From Leptobrachium leishanense (lineage: Eukaryota; Chordata; Amphibia; Anura; Megophryidae), in assembly GCA_009667805.1 (NCBI GenBank), contig CM019063.1, positions 404,308,959 through 404,372,958 on the forward strand: 64,000 nucleotides of DNA. Reading direction: 5' to 3'. Below, piece after piece: positions 1 to 11,824 of the stretch. The translations under genes and the position numbers were made by a program. Position 1 is the first letter of the stretch. The number at the start of each line of letters is the position of its first letter. Below the pieces are notes generated by a model, which was given only the letters and a program-made list of their open reading frames with translations, was not told the DNA's origin and did not search any database.

Positions 1-2600
1 TAAAATGAATATGGTGAGAATATGCTACTTTTTTGTCAGTGTTTCCCTGACATCTACCTTCACACAGTGTTCTATCTCCACCACATCACTATGATGCTTT
101 TTTAAAAATCTTTATTATTTTATATCTTTTTTATTTTTTTGTCTTGTTTTTTATATATATATATATATATATATATTTTAAAAAAATCCTAAAATTGCAT
201 TGCTCTGCTTTCACTGTCTCCATCTCCAAGAAATGAAATAAATCAAACTTAAGAGCTTGACTATCATTTAATTATTGCTCGGATGGAAGTGTGCACCAAC
301 TTCCAGCAACATCTCTAAGCGAATTATGGTCGGGCCAGGAAGGAATTATTAGATTGAAATCTCATTTAGACTGAGGGGGAGACACAGATCTTCAATATGT
401 AATCTGCTATGCCTCATCTGATTTGGATGCTTAATTCATCTTGACGAATTTATTAGTTTTCTTTTCATCCAAGTGACAAACACACACACACATTCACCCA
501 CATCAACCCAGTGCCAGCTAATGTCTTGGAAATTGACTGAAAGTGAAAATATGGAGAGTCCCAGGCAAGTATTTTATTATTACTACAGGTCGCATGGCTT
601 GTTCATCATGTTAACGTTCTCTTTAAATAGATAAACTCTCTGCACTCCCAACGTGCAGGGAATTAAAACCCCAGCGTTAATTACACCTCATTGTCTGTGT
701 TAATGGTTCAAACGTTAAATTATGAGTTAATTAACAAGGTTTGTGCAATCTGCCTTCTCTTCTGAAGACATTTACTGGTGTAATTATCATATAATATGGT
801 GTGTTTAGTGCGAAGGTAATAAAATATAAGGGGGGGGTAACTTGCTCTGAGTAATTATTTAAAGGCTTGTGTTTTATATGGTCCCATAACTGGTTTGTAT
901 TTGGAGTTGCTACGACTAAGTCTTCTTTATTTGATGCTCACATGAATTGGAGACATTCTATGATTATGAAATTTACAAAATAATATTACATTTTATGATT
1001 GTTGTCTTTTTATTATTTCTAAAATGATTTTTTCACAAGTTTCTGTGATTTTTTTTTTTTTCCTAATATTTTACAAGCTGCATGGGGTAAAGGTAAGCTC
1101 TGATCTTTTAATTGACCTTTTATAAGTGCAACGTGCAGTATTTTGTGTGTGGATTGTGTTACTGTGTTTTTGATTACAGGATGATCTATAATATTCCATA
1201 TAAACACAAGAAAACATCTTACAAATTATTGCTCCTGTGATCACATTGATACAATAAACTCCTTGCAGAAAACGTGGGTGTAAAATTCTTTTTTTTTTCT
1301 CCCAGACTTTCTTTTCTTAAATTATTATATGCACGACTTGATGGAAGGTAATTATTTGCAAACCTGTCTTAATGTATCCTGTCGAATCACAGTGTTGAGA
1401 CAGAGAAAAACTCACACGTTTCATAATTTTGCATTAATCTGGATCTTAATTGTAGCTGACAAGTGATCTCCAAAATGCTAAACTCTTGTCACCATCCTGT
1501 GTGGTAAATAAGGAAATATTATAAATTCATGAAATGTTTCCCTGCCAAAATAATTGGCTTAAGTTTTACTAGTGTGTAGAATAAATTTGCAAATGCTGAC
1601 AAATAGTGTATTCAAAGGGTTTTATTGAGCAGGTTCAAAACACAAGGTTCTATTAACACACAAGTGATTTGGGTATACTTTGTATGTGCAAGGAAAAAGG
1701 GAGTTAAATGGGCAGAATTCTACTTTGTTATCTGTTTTGGAAACTTGTTGCAACACAATCTATATGAAAAAAGAAAGATCATACACTGCTAGGCTGTTGC
1801 AATTCATCCAGTCTGTTTTAATAGGGGTGAATCAAAGCAGGCAAATAACATATAGCTAGGACAAAGAATTCTCCTTCTTGAAGAAGAAGAAAATATTCTA
1901 GTGCCATTAATACAGTCCCCATCAAAACTGCAGTGAGATTCTGAATATTCAGTGACAAATAAGAATGTGTGTGTGTATAAACAAACTATGTCCATAGTAA
2001 TTGGCTGCTTGAAGTAGCTTATGATGAAATCATATTGTTTTGTGGCTAGTTGGTTGTAATTTGAGGTTATCTCTAAACTATATGCTCAACTTCTGTGTTC
2101 TAGAGCAGACCCTGGAGACATTTCAGAATCCCATCACATGTCACTTTAATTAGTGCAGGTCAAGCTGTCAATATTAATGAATTATCTTTTGAGCAATCTC
2201 TGTGCAGGTCCTGAAAAAGCATTTAAGGAGTAATGTATCATATTCTGATCAGAGGGTTTATTCAAACATTAAACCATGCAATTCCCCAAATATTTGATCA
2301 CAGTGCCTGGGGACTGGATAGAGGAACTGTGCATTCTAGAAAGTGGTGAGAGGAAGGTTAACTGTATGGACTTTATTGAAATATGTGATCCATAAGGCAA
2401 GTGTTTGCCAGTCATTTAAGTGTTTTGGCTGGAGTTTTGATGCAGGAAGGAAGGACATATGTGATGGGCAAGGATACAGTGGACCTTTTTTTTTTTTATT
2501 ATTATTATTTTGGTAGGACTGGTACTAATTCAGTGAGGCTGAAAAAATAATATCCAGGAAATTGATCAAATTATGCATAATATTTACATGTCATAGTGTA
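1..2600. other. AT-rich spacer without recognised genes
   Basis: No long open frame, no RNA gene and no element with clear ends was found here. The stretch is AT-rich with short homopolymers, a TA repeat near 152-176, a CA run near 479-494 and a TG run near 1963-1976. It reads as ordinary intergenic or intronic vertebrate DNA. Confidence 0.6.
152..176. repeat. (TA)n microsatellite
   Basis: Uninterrupted TA dinucleotides between T-rich and A-rich flanks. Confidence 0.9.
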
Positions 2601-2637
2601 ACTTATCAATGTTTGCAGCTTATAAAACACGTTTGGG

Positions 2638-2800
2638 TCTATTCAAAGATAGGTAAAACTCCTGAGAATGACTGGAGAAGTGAAAATTCTAGGTCAAAAT
2701 AGCCAAACCTGAAAAATTCTCCCATTTATCTCACTTTCCAAATCGGCTATTTGGTCTTGTTCTCTTCTCCTGGTTTTCACCTTTCTCTGAATAACCCTGA
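2638..2800. mobile_element. Fold-back MITE, copy 1 of a local family
   Basis: The left end (TATTCA, GGTAAAACTCCTGAGAATG) is roughly the inverse of the right end (CTCCTGGTTTTCACC, CTGAATAACCC). The middle carries AATTCTAGGTCAAAATAGCC and a CCAAATCGGCTATTTGG block shared with the copies at about 2981, 3201, 3687, 46733 and 50947. It has no coding capacity. The superfamily is not clear from the ends. Confidence 0.65.
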
Positions 2801-2980
2801 TAGCTTTGTGTGTATCTGCCTATTTTCTCCTGATATTCAATGTGTGATGTGGTAAAACAAGTAGAAATGCATCCAGTACAAGTATAATTATAGATGTTGC
2901 ACCTCTTCTCATAGAACCTAGAATTTTTAATCCAAAATCTGGATGTATTTTTCTGAAGGTAGCTCCAATGAGAGTAGCAT

Positions 2981-3150
2981 GGTTATTCAAAAAGGTGAAA
3001 AGCAGGAGAATGACTGGAGAATGGAAAATTCTAGGTCAAAAATATCCAAACCAGAAAAATGCTCCCATCCATCTCACCTTCCAAATCGGCTATTTTGACC
3101 TAGAATTCTCCAGTCATTCTCCTGCTTTTCACCGCTCTCTGAATAACCCT
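2981..3150. mobile_element. Fold-back MITE, copy 2 (long hairpin)
   Basis: This is the best hairpin of the family. Left-arm motifs AAAGCAGGAGAATGACTGGAG and TTCTAGGTCAAAA are repeated inverted in the right arm as TTTTGACCTAGAATTCTCC and CAGTCATTCTCCTGCTTTT, giving arms of about 65 bp. It is bounded by GGTTATTCA and TGAATAACC. Confidence 0.75.
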
Positions 3151-3200
3151 GTGTATCCGTGATTCATTCAGTCATACTTTCAAGGTTTTCACCTCTTTCT

Positions 3201-3357
3201 GAATAGCCTTGTATGACCGGAGAAGTGAAAATTCTAGGTCAAAATAGTCAAACCAGAAAAATTCTCCCATTTATCTAACTTTCCAAATCGGCTATTTGGT
3301 CTAGATTGTTAATTCTCCTGGCAATTCTCAAGGTTTTCACCTCTCTGAATAACCCTG
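3201..3357. mobile_element. Fold-back MITE, copy 3
   Basis: It shares GAGAAGTGAAAATTCTAGG and the CCAAATCGGCTATTTGG core with its neighbours and ends in TTTTCACCTCTCTGAATAACCC. The left end is eroded (GAATAGCC). Confidence 0.6.
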
Positions 3358-3423
3358 TATGATTTATTTTGGAGAGTTATTTGTGCTTCATTAATTTTAG
3401 ACAATAATTAGATGTCTCTAGAG

Positions 3424-3605
3424 CAGTGGTTCTCAAACCTGTCCTCAGGACGCCCAACCAGGCCAGGTTTGCCAGATATCTGAAGCACAGCACAGGTGAT
3501 ATGATTTGCTGCTCAGTGATTGCAGTATTCAGTCTGCATTTCCCAAAGGTGATCTGCAAAATCTGCCCTGGTTGGGGGTCCCGAGGACAGGTTTGAGAAC
3601 CACTG
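3424..3605. mobile_element. hAT-type MITE, 182 bp
   Basis: Terminal inverted repeats CAGTGGTTCTCAAACCTGTC and GACAGGTTTGAGAACCACTG are flanked by a perfect 8-bp target duplication CTCTAGAG (3416-3423 and 3606-3613). An 8-bp duplication and CAGTGG ends are typical of non-autonomous hAT elements. Confidence 0.92.
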
Positions 3606-3686
3606 CTCTAGAGCTTGGACAAGGGGTTAGGTCAAGCAGAGACTTGATCTAGCGAATAAGCAGACAAAGAAGTAAATTGAGACTCT

Positions 3687-3855
3687 CAGGGTTATTAAGG
3701 GAAAGGTGAAACGCAGGAGAAGTGAACAATCTAGACCAAATAGCGGATTTGGAAAGTGAGATAAATGGGAGAGTTTTTCTGGTTTGGCTATTTTGACCTA
3801 GAATTTTCACTTCTCTGGTCATTCTCCTGAGTTTCACCTTTCTTTGAAAAGACCC
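3687..3855. mobile_element. Fold-back MITE, copy 4
   Basis: Starts CAGGGTTATTAAGGGAAAGG and ends TTTCACCTTTCTTTGAAAAG. The interior holds the family's AGACCAAATAGCGGATTTGG and TTTTGACCTAGAATTTTCAC blocks, in inverse orientation to copy 1. Confidence 0.6.
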
Positions 3856-4001
3856 GATTGTCCAGGAAAAAAAAGGGTGCTTAGTGATGTAGAGTACAAT
3901 TTATTCCATAGTGCTGTAATAATAGGTAGGGTAAAACATAAAATTAACAAATACGTTTGACACATGGAGAAAAACGGTAAAAAAAAAAAGGACCTTGCTT
4001 A

Positions 4002-4451
4002 GGCTGGGGTCAGACGAACGCAGTGTTAACGTCCGTGTTGCCGCACATAAGTACGTCCGTGATAGCATACAATTGTGTTAAATGGAGCCCCACACACGAA
4101 GTACGTCCGCACAGAAGTGCGGGGGCTGACGGACGCTGCAAACGGACGCAGGTTAGGCAAGAACGTAATACTGCTAGAACGGACGTGCGGAGTGCGCCAC
4201 GTCCACAACGTCCGCATAGCTTTGTGTGTGAGTGATGGAGCGTGGTCAGACGGACTGCATTTATACGTCCAGCATTTTTGACGGACAGAATGTTTTTTTC
4301 AATTTTATTTATTTTCCCTGCTACATCAGTCAAAAAATCCGTCAGTGAAAAAAAACGGACTGTGTGGCCACTACCTTGTTGTCAGTCAGTAAGTACATCC
4401 GTACTGCACGGACGCACAGTCCGTACAAAATGCGCTCATCTGACCCTAGCC
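4002..4451. mobile_element. PIF/Harbinger-like MITE, copy M1
   Basis: Ends GGCTGGGGTCAGACGAACG and (inverted) GGCTAGGGTCAGATGAGCG, flanked by TTA and TAA. TWA duplications are the mark of PIF/Harbinger elements, although the two sides differ by one base here. The interior is rich in CpG and full of ACGTCCG / CGGACG motifs on both strands. Open frames across it are by-products of this composition. Confidence 0.75.
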
Positions 4452-4470
4452 TAAAGAGCTTACAATCTAA

Positions 4471-4916
4471 GGCTAGGGTCGAATGAACACATTCGCAGCG
4501 ACCGTCAAAAAGTGCGTCCGAACGCATTGCCGTATTTTTTTCACGGAATGCGAGAAAACGGTCATACGATGCGCATTCTCGTGTGTGATTTTGTACGGAT
4601 CATCAATAAAACCCTTTTTGCGTCTGGACGTTATGTTGGCCGGACATTAGCAGCGTCTGACGTCTCCTAATCACGCACACATGCCGCTAGCGGACGCAGC
4701 GCACTCTGTACGTCAGTACTAGCGGCATGACGTTCTCGAAAAAATGCGTTAGTTTGCCGCTTGCGTTGCGCGGCTGCACTTTTGTGCGCCCGTACATTGC
4801 GGGCGCTTACCATCCTTCCTTCCGTACTTCGTACATTGCCCGTCATTTGCTGCTACTACGGCCGTGATAAAGTGCGGCTGCACGCGCATTTGCACTGCGT
4901 TCATCTGACCCTAGCC
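4471..4916. mobile_element. PIF/Harbinger-like MITE, copy M2
   Basis: Same terminal repeats as M1 (GGCTAGGGTCGAATGAACAC at left, CATCTGACCCTAGCC at right) with a perfect TAA target duplication (4468-4470, 4917-4919). It lies only 19 bp from M1. The interior has CCGCTAGCGGACGC and many CGTACG/GTACGTC motifs and resembles M4 in inverse orientation. Confidence 0.85.
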
Positions 4917-5039
4917 TAAGAGGATTGGGGTGCCACACAGAGGTGAGGGTAAATAGCAGAGTATGAGAAGTAATGGGATGCATAGGGGCTGTGTAGGAGG
5001 TCAGGAAAGGTGCCATGGGGGGATGAGCATTCACTCAAG

Positions 5040-6315
5040 TCGCTTTTGAGTCTGATATACTGAATGATAATAATTACTGTGCTTCAATTTTGTCTAACAC
5101 TTTGGAAGAGCCATAACAGAGAATTTTGGTAAAATAGCTAATGCAATGGATTATTTTTGTTTGCTATTCTATTGCTAAAGGGGGGGGAGTGGGGGCTCAG
5201 AGGGTTTATTCAGCCATCCACATGCAGGGGCTTAGTACTGTCCAGATCTCACCCCAGGGAGCGCTCAGCTCAATTTTCCTGGGGTTTGAGGACTTCAGAT
5301 ACCAGCCCCATCAATTGGTATCAAAACCTTTCAGTGGGAGCCCCTGAATTGTCTGGAATGCCCAGACCCCCTGCAGTCACATGACATGCTCAGCTGGGAG
5401 CCTGTCATATCCCTCAGCGATCAGAGGGAGACCAGTGCTGGATTCAGGAGAGTTTAAAGTTTCCATTTAAAACGGGAGGAAAGAGTACACAAGGGGTCAG
5501 AGAAGGTTAAAGTTTAACCCCTCCATTTCCTATTGCCTCCAGTTTTAACCCTTCCTATAAAGGGAGACTCTAAGCCACTCATCTATCAGTGGCTCTTTGT
5601 GCATATGTCCATATCTATTTATTTTGTCTTTTGGTGTCTGGTTTTGTGGCCATCAGGGAATGACAGCGCATGATATGTTCAGGGCCCAGTGGCTCCAGGG
5701 GACCCTGGTCAAACCCTGTGCACTTCGCCTAAATGCCACATGCATAAGGACCCTCCATGCCACCCAGGACTGGCCCACAAAAGTACCAACAAATTTCCTG
5801 TTTGACCACGGTGTCTGGGGCTGGTAAAAGCACCCTGGCTCATCACTAAGGGAGCGATTTAGTATGGGCTGCAGCAGGTAGAGGTGCTGACGAATGCTCT
5901 CCCACAAGAGAACATTTTTTTATCCCCATACTGGAGGGGAAGAGTTTACTGAAATGAACAGCTGATGGAAGGGGGTCCTGACCAATGGTTTAGTAAGGGG
6001 CCCCAAGAATTCTGATGGCAGCCCTGCGTGTGACTGTTTGGGACTATGAAAGATATATAGGACGTACACATACACATACACACATACATACATACGTCAA
6101 TGTCCCTGTGTGTTGGTCAATGTTTTTTCCTGTGAGTGTCTTTTTGTCTTTATCTGTGTCTCTAAAAGGGTCTTTTGCTGTTGTCTGACAGTGTCTCTGT
6201 GCATATGTATTAGTGTCTATATATGTCAGAATCTGAGTGTCTGCCAGCATCATTGTCTCGGTATAGGCAATTGTATCTCAGTGTTTCCATGTGTATGTCT
6301 TTCAGCGTCTCTATG
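5040..6315. other. Spacer without recognised genes
   Basis: No coding region is supported. There is a TG/TGTCTC-rich stretch between about 6060 and 6310 and a CACATACA run near 6068-6095. Short open frames here have no recognisable domain. Confidence 0.5.
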
Positions 6316-6481
6316 CAGTGGCGTCACAAGGGGGGGCGGCCCGCACCGGGTGACACTATATATATATATATATATAATTTTTTTTAAAATTTATTTTACA
6401 CAAAAATATTTTACCAGGAAGGATACATTGAGATTTCTCTCATTTTCAGTTTCCAGGGGATGGTAATAAAACCACCACTAA

Positions 6482-6927
6482 GGCTGGGGTCAGACGAGCG
6501 TAGTGTTCACGTCCGTGATTGCGCCTAAAAGTACGTCCGTGATAGCATGAAAGAAAGTCCATCGGAGCCTGACACATGAAGTACGTCCGCACTGAACTGC
6601 GGACGCACAACGGCCACGGCCCACGGACGCAAGGCAGGCAAGAACGTACAACCCCTAGAACGGCCGCACAAAGTGCGCTGCGTCCGCAACGTCCGCATAG
6701 CTGTGTGTGAGTGATGGAACGTGGTCAGACGGACTGCATTTGTACGTCCAGCATTTTTCACGGACAAAATGGTTTTGCTTTTTAATTTATTTTCCCTCTT
6801 ACATCCGTCAAAATATTTGTCAGTGAAAAAAACGGACTGTGTGGCCACTACTGTGTTTTCCGTACTGACGTATGTCCGTGTGCACGGACGTACAGTCCGT
6901 AGAAATCGCGCTCGTCTGACCCTAGCC
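6482..6927. mobile_element. PIF/Harbinger-like MITE, copy M3
   Basis: Ends GGCTGGGGTCAGACGAGCG and CTCGTCTGACCCTAGCC, with TAA at left and TTA at right. The interior repeats GTACGTCCG, AACGTCCGC and ACGGACGT many times on both strands, as in M1. Confidence 0.8.
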
Positions 6928-6930
6928 TTA

Positions 6931-7540
6931 AGGGGATATTCACAGAGCACTGAAATGACGCAGCCATTTCAGTGTTCTGTTCCCCGCACTTTGGGGTATC
7001 AAATTTCCATGGTGAATTCACTGCAGGGTCCCTGAAGTGCAGGGAATCAATCACAGAATGCCGCGACAAAGCCGTCGCCCACTGTTTTCAAAAAAACTAC
7101 TAAACAAAAATGTCTGGAATTACCGTACAGTATAAGGTCCTATGAATGATAATAAAAAGGTCTGTTACAGAAAAAAAAAAACCGCTAGTAGAAAAGAAAA
7201 AAAAAAAGGGATTTTTTTTTTAAAAAAGCCTAAAAGATACTAAAAAAAATAAAATTAAATAAAGATACTTTTTACTACAGGTTAAAGGAATAAACGGTTT
7301 GTTAGATATTGGATAAAAACGGGAATATTTTTTATCATTGAAACCTATGGGATTCACCTGAATAAACCTGCCGATTGAAACCACTGAACATCAGGGCATT
7401 TCACTGACATTTCTTTGCTGTTCGGTGTCTCTGAACAGATTAACCATTGCTTCTCTATGGGGATTGTCACTGCCTTCGAACAGACACCGTACTTGCTGGC
7501 AATTTGCCAAAATTTGTGTGTGATCATATCACAGAGCTCT
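6931..7540. repeat. Family R interspersed repeat, copy A
   Basis: Shared blocks with 56115-57034 and, inverted, with 61869-62630: ACTACTAAACAAAAATGTCTGG, then AATGATAATAAAAAGG, then TTAGATATTGGATAAAAACGG, then CCTATGGGATTCACCTGAA. It begins GGGATATTCACAGAGCACTG. Non-coding; probably a non-autonomous DNA transposon. Confidence 0.6.
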
Positions 7541-7580
7541 ACAGCAATAAACCTCACAGTAATGTGCTCCGTGCATGAGC
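7518..7580. repeat. Lone monomer of the 55-bp array
   Basis: TGATCATATCACAGAGCTC ... ACAGCAATAAACCTCACAG ... TAATGTGCTCCGTGCATGAGC matches the right-hand units of the 58.3-58.9 kb array. Confidence 0.75.
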
Positions 7581-7710
7581 AGTCCGTGTTATATGGGAGT
7601 ACTGATTTATGAGTAAGAGTAGTAAAAGAAGGAAACCGTAAAACTCGGGGGGGGGGGTGTGACACCATGAATTACCGCACCGGGTGACACCAACCCTAGT
7701 GACGCCACTG

Positions 7711-8371
7711 TATGTGTCCATACCTCTGCTAGTGGTGTAAGTTCTCTATTGGTTATTATGGATATGATATGAGTTGTCCATGATGCAACAAGAAACTCCA
7801 GTCCTCTCATTGCAGTGAAATATTGGCAATAATTGGCATAACTGTCAGGTTAAAGAAATGACAGTAATGAACATACTAAAAAGTATAGCCCAAAACTTGC
7901 CACAAGAGTTCACATGTCTGCACGCACAATCTCTCATCTGTAGAAGCATTATGTTTGCTTTATGATAAATCTCACTTGTATGTTCTTACATTTACTTTGT
8001 TTTTAGGAGATGTGCATGCTGAACAGTGACACATGTATAGCTAATTGGGATGTGTCTTAATTTTGCTCACATCCATTTTTCTCACTGCTACTTTGCAATA
8101 GGAGACCTGGAACAGGTGTGCTTGCTGATCTCCTCCAAATGGGCAGAATAAATGCGTTTCACAGGTGTTCCTCACAGAGTTAATCAGACTGGTCACAAGA
8201 TTCAAGGGTATGGGGCTGACCTCAAGGTTGAGTTGGTAATTTATATCTGTATTTTGGCACTTTTTGTTCACAATGTTTATTGCGGCATAATAAAAAAAAA
8301 GAGGGCATACAATCATTATAGATACTGTATACAAAAAGATACATCATCAGAAGAACAATACATCCAATGAT
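7711..8371. other. Spacer without recognised genes
   Basis: Nothing with clear ends or coding potential was found between the composite element and MITE M4. Confidence 0.5.
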
Positions 8372-8374
8372 TAA

Positions 8375-8801
8375 GGCTGGGGTCAGACCAGCGCATTTTT
8401 AACGTGCGTGTAGGCGCACTTAATCACGGCCGCACTAGCAGCAAATGACGGGCAATGACGGCCAATATACGAAGTACGGTCGCACGAAAGTCCGGTCGCG
8501 CAACGCAAGTGGAAAATGAACGCATTTTTTTCGAGAACGCAGAACCGCTAGTACGGACGTACAGAGTGCGCTGCGCCCGCTAGCGGTGTGTGTGTGTGAT
8601 TTGGAGACGTCAGACCCTGCTCATGTCCGGCCAACATAACGTCCAGACGCAAAAAGTTTCCTGGTTTGGATTCGTAAAACATCACGCACGAAAATGCGCA
8701 TCGTATGACCGTTTTCGCATATTCCGTGAAAAAATACATCAATGCGTTCGGACGCACTTTTTTACGTTCGCGTATAAAAATGCTTTCGTTTGACCCTAGC
8801 C
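8375..8801. mobile_element. PIF/Harbinger-like MITE, copy M4
   Basis: Ends GGCTGGGGTCAGACCAGCG and CGTTTGACCCTAGCC, with a perfect TAA target duplication (8372-8374, 8802-8804). The interior holds GTACGGTCGCACGAAAG and CGCAACGCAAG, shared with M5. Confidence 0.88.
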
Positions 8802-8804
8802 TAA

Positions 8805-11067
8805 GTGCAACAGGGCCTTGGAAGCTGTAAGAAACAAATGATTTATAGGACTGGCATATAAAACCATGTTATACCAATACCGTATTTTCTCAGGGATAAA
8901 CCAATGGGGGAATCAGGACTAACGTGGAAGGGTAGGGGAATGATACACTACAGTGTTTGTTATCACTCTTTAAGTTTTCGAAGATCGGTGGAATTCTGGA
9001 ACTCACTTGTGGTGTGCACAGCTGAAAAATTTGTTTAGTTTTCGGAATTTCGTTTCAAATTTCGGATCCCTAAAGCAAAAAACCTAGTAAATCAAATCCT
9101 ACACAATTACTGTTAGATTAGGGTTAAACCTGAGAATTAAAAGGCAAGCTAGGGTTAAATTTTGAGCTGTCTATTGACCTGTGGTGCTGAATACAACAGA
9201 TTCAGCACCACAGCCAATTGACTGGGACGGGGTGCTTTGTGAAGCAGTAAAAACAAAACTGATTTGTTTTCCTAATTTCGTTTGTAATTTGGGATCAATT
9301 TGAATTTTAGGATCACTAAAAAATAACAATAAATCTTGCTGTATTACTGTAAGATTTGGGTTAAACATGAGGGTCAAAAGGCAAGCTAGGGTTAAATTAC
9401 CGTTTCGCTGCAGTGTGCATAAAGTAATCATTCAATCAATGGTTCTCTAGTGAAAACGAATAATGAATCAATTTCATTATATACTGTTTCATTTTCGTTT
9501 CAATTCAGATGAAACCAATTCGTTATTTCGGAAGTACTGCCAAAATACGAATTAACAAATTTTCAAACAAATTGAGATTCGTTACGAAATAAATGCACAT
9601 CTCTAACACTCAGCACACTCACAGCCCTCAACGAAACAGCCGACCACACATCCATTGTCTTTCTGCACTTTTCGAGTGCAAACATGTTGGGGACAGAAGT
9701 TTATTTCTTGTGTTTTATCTGATTTTCTTTTAGTATCAGTAACCTAATGTCATTATTGACATTTTAATCGGGAGTCCATTTTGGGATGCATACCTGCTGA
9801 TGATTGTGGATTCCAATACTTATAATGCTGAAGGGATTGGGAATACTGAGCTGCCACAGTTCATAGTGACTTTCAGATTTTGCAAGCAACAATTTGCCTG
9901 TGGGTAAGTGCAGGATTAAGGCCTTCATGAGCCTGGAATGGACAAGTTGGTTGTGCCTCTGCCAGTTCTTCTTACCTTCCAATGGTCCAAATGAGAAGGT
10001 GAGTAACGGCAGTGGTATTGCTCATTTTACAAATGAACAATGCTATTGAATTTTGCAATACAATAAATTAAATGTTTTTTGTTTGTTCATGCTCATGATT
10101 GCTATTATTAGAAAGGCCAGAACCTTTCCAATGACTCCTCACTTGACCTTGTGCGGTATAAATATTAGAGAAGAAGGGTTCCAAAGGACCCCCAGTGCTA
10201 CTCGCTACAGTGCTGCAGTTTAGGTTTTTGATGGAACAATGCGTAATAACGCATTATGCCATTGCCTCCACATGTAATGGCGACATGGGAAATGATATGA
10301 TGAGTTTAGTGCAGCATCATTGCTCACTTTATAATTGAAAACCTGGTCATGATAGGTACCACTGGAAAAGTCACTCTCTGGCCTTTCCAATGATACATCA
10401 TATTATACTGTATCTGCTACGGTTCGGGAGATACAGGAGTCCAAATGACCATCAGTGCAGTCATTGTTACCCTTTCACTGAGCCTATTATGGGGCATGAT
10501 CCTGCAGCTGCGGCTCCAATAGCCCCTATCTTAATCCAGCTGTGCTGTGGGTAACTCTCACATCATTGTAATTCTGAGAATTAGTGTTTCTCGGCCTCTA
10601 TCTCTTTGTTTGCCTGTGATTTAGTCAGTGTGTCTTTTAGTGTTTGGTGCTTGACATTGGTAAAAAGAGATTACAGCAGAGAGAGTTTATGAAGGAGGCT
10701 CATGGTGGTAGGACACATGGGATCAGAGTACAGTACAGAAGGGATGTTTGGCCTACAATGCCTGAAATCTTTGCACGGGCTCTGAGTGAGTGTTTATCCC
10801 ACTGGCGGGCAGGTGTGCCTCATCTTGAGTGGAAAAGCACAGAGGGGACCCCAGTGCAGATGAAAAGGCAATTTCAAAGGATAGTTTAAACTAAATATGA
10901 TGTTTGATATGGCAAGGGGAACGGGTCACAAGGGGTTAAACATTTAAATCCTTGCGTGTTCCTCACCTGTTTTTAGCTTGGATTATTTTATTTCTTGTTT
11001 TTGATAAATATACCTCATACGTTATGTATGCATAGATGTAACCTACAATATGTTCACCACTGACTGC
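8805..11067. other. Spacer with a degenerate AT-rich repeat
   Basis: No gene is supported. About 9010-9605 is a repeat rich in TTCGGAATTTCG, AACGAAT and TTCGTT words that ends near AAATGCACATCTCTAAC, a form typical of old non-autonomous transposons. A related AACGAAATA-rich stretch lies at about 53360-53640. Short frames at 9764-9982 and 10644-10889 show no known domain. Confidence 0.45.
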
Positions 11068-11069
11068 TA

Positions 11070-11592
11070 GATACTCGAGTATACCACTAGAATTTGGTGA
11101 CAAAAGATTACCTTAAAATTGGATGGGTCGCGTTATATTCGAGACATCTGCAATGCGTGTAAAAAAAAAAAAAAAAGTAAACAAACCTTGCCTTGCTCTG
11201 GATCCCAAGTCTCCCGGAAATTTCAGTAGTCTCGCTGAACTGAATGCGGGCTCCCTGATGTTTGCAAACACTTCAGGAACTCCCGTATTTAGGAGAGGTA
11301 GGATCCATCACGCCTAGAGGGCACGCTTGGTTTAAGCCAATCATTCACCCCACTCGCCTCCGCCAGCCATCTAATCGCTAGTAAAGAAGACGGGTGGCCG
11401 GTGGCTTCATACTTAGTTACAACTGCAATCATTCTAGAGCAGAGCACCCTGGCCTGAGGGGTAGCCTGACTGTGTTATCGGTACAGTAACATTTTGCTCC
11501 TCGCATTATATTCGAGTCTTGAATATTCTCTCATTTCCATAATAAATCTCTATCCATCGCGTTATATTTGGGTCGCGTTATACTTGAGTATC
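11070..11592. mobile_element. Tc1/mariner-like MITE
   Basis: Ends GATACTCGAGTATA and TATACTTGAGTATC, flanked by TA on both sides (11068-11069, 11593-11594). Internal copies of GCGTTATATTCGAG and GCGTTATACTTGAG repeat the terminal motif. Length 523 bp with no transposase frame. The TA duplication fits Tc1/mariner. Confidence 0.75.
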
Positions 11593-11824
11593 TACGGTAT
11601 ATGAAATATTGTACACAATATATTGTAGAATGTATTACGTTTTGCAGAGTTTGTTGCAAAGCAAGTATATCAGGGGTCAAGTCCTAAAAAAGATAAGTGT
11701 GGGAACTCACCAACATTTCTGTCCATCACAGTCTTAAAGGCTGCTGGGAGCCGCAGCAGCTGCAGAACTTCTTTATGCATAAGAATGCCATTTCGCTGGT
11801 AAACACTGAGAAAGTGTAATTTTC

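Larger units (their letters stand above)
6316..7710. mobile_element. Composite element with CAGTGGCGTCAC ends
   Basis: Inverted ends CAGTGGCGTCACAAGGG (6316) and CCCTAGTGACGCCACTG (7710) with matching subterminal CGCACCGGGTGACA blocks mark one old element. TATG sits outside the left end and again outside the right end, but a full 8-bp hAT duplication is not visible. It contains a TA repeat (about 6356-6376), the M3 MITE and a copy of the 'family R' repeat. No transposase frame was seen. Confidence 0.6.

Noticed and set aside
4010..4454. Overlapping frames on both strands in MITE M1
   Set aside because: Open in several phases because the element is CpG-rich and lacks stop-prone words; no domain.
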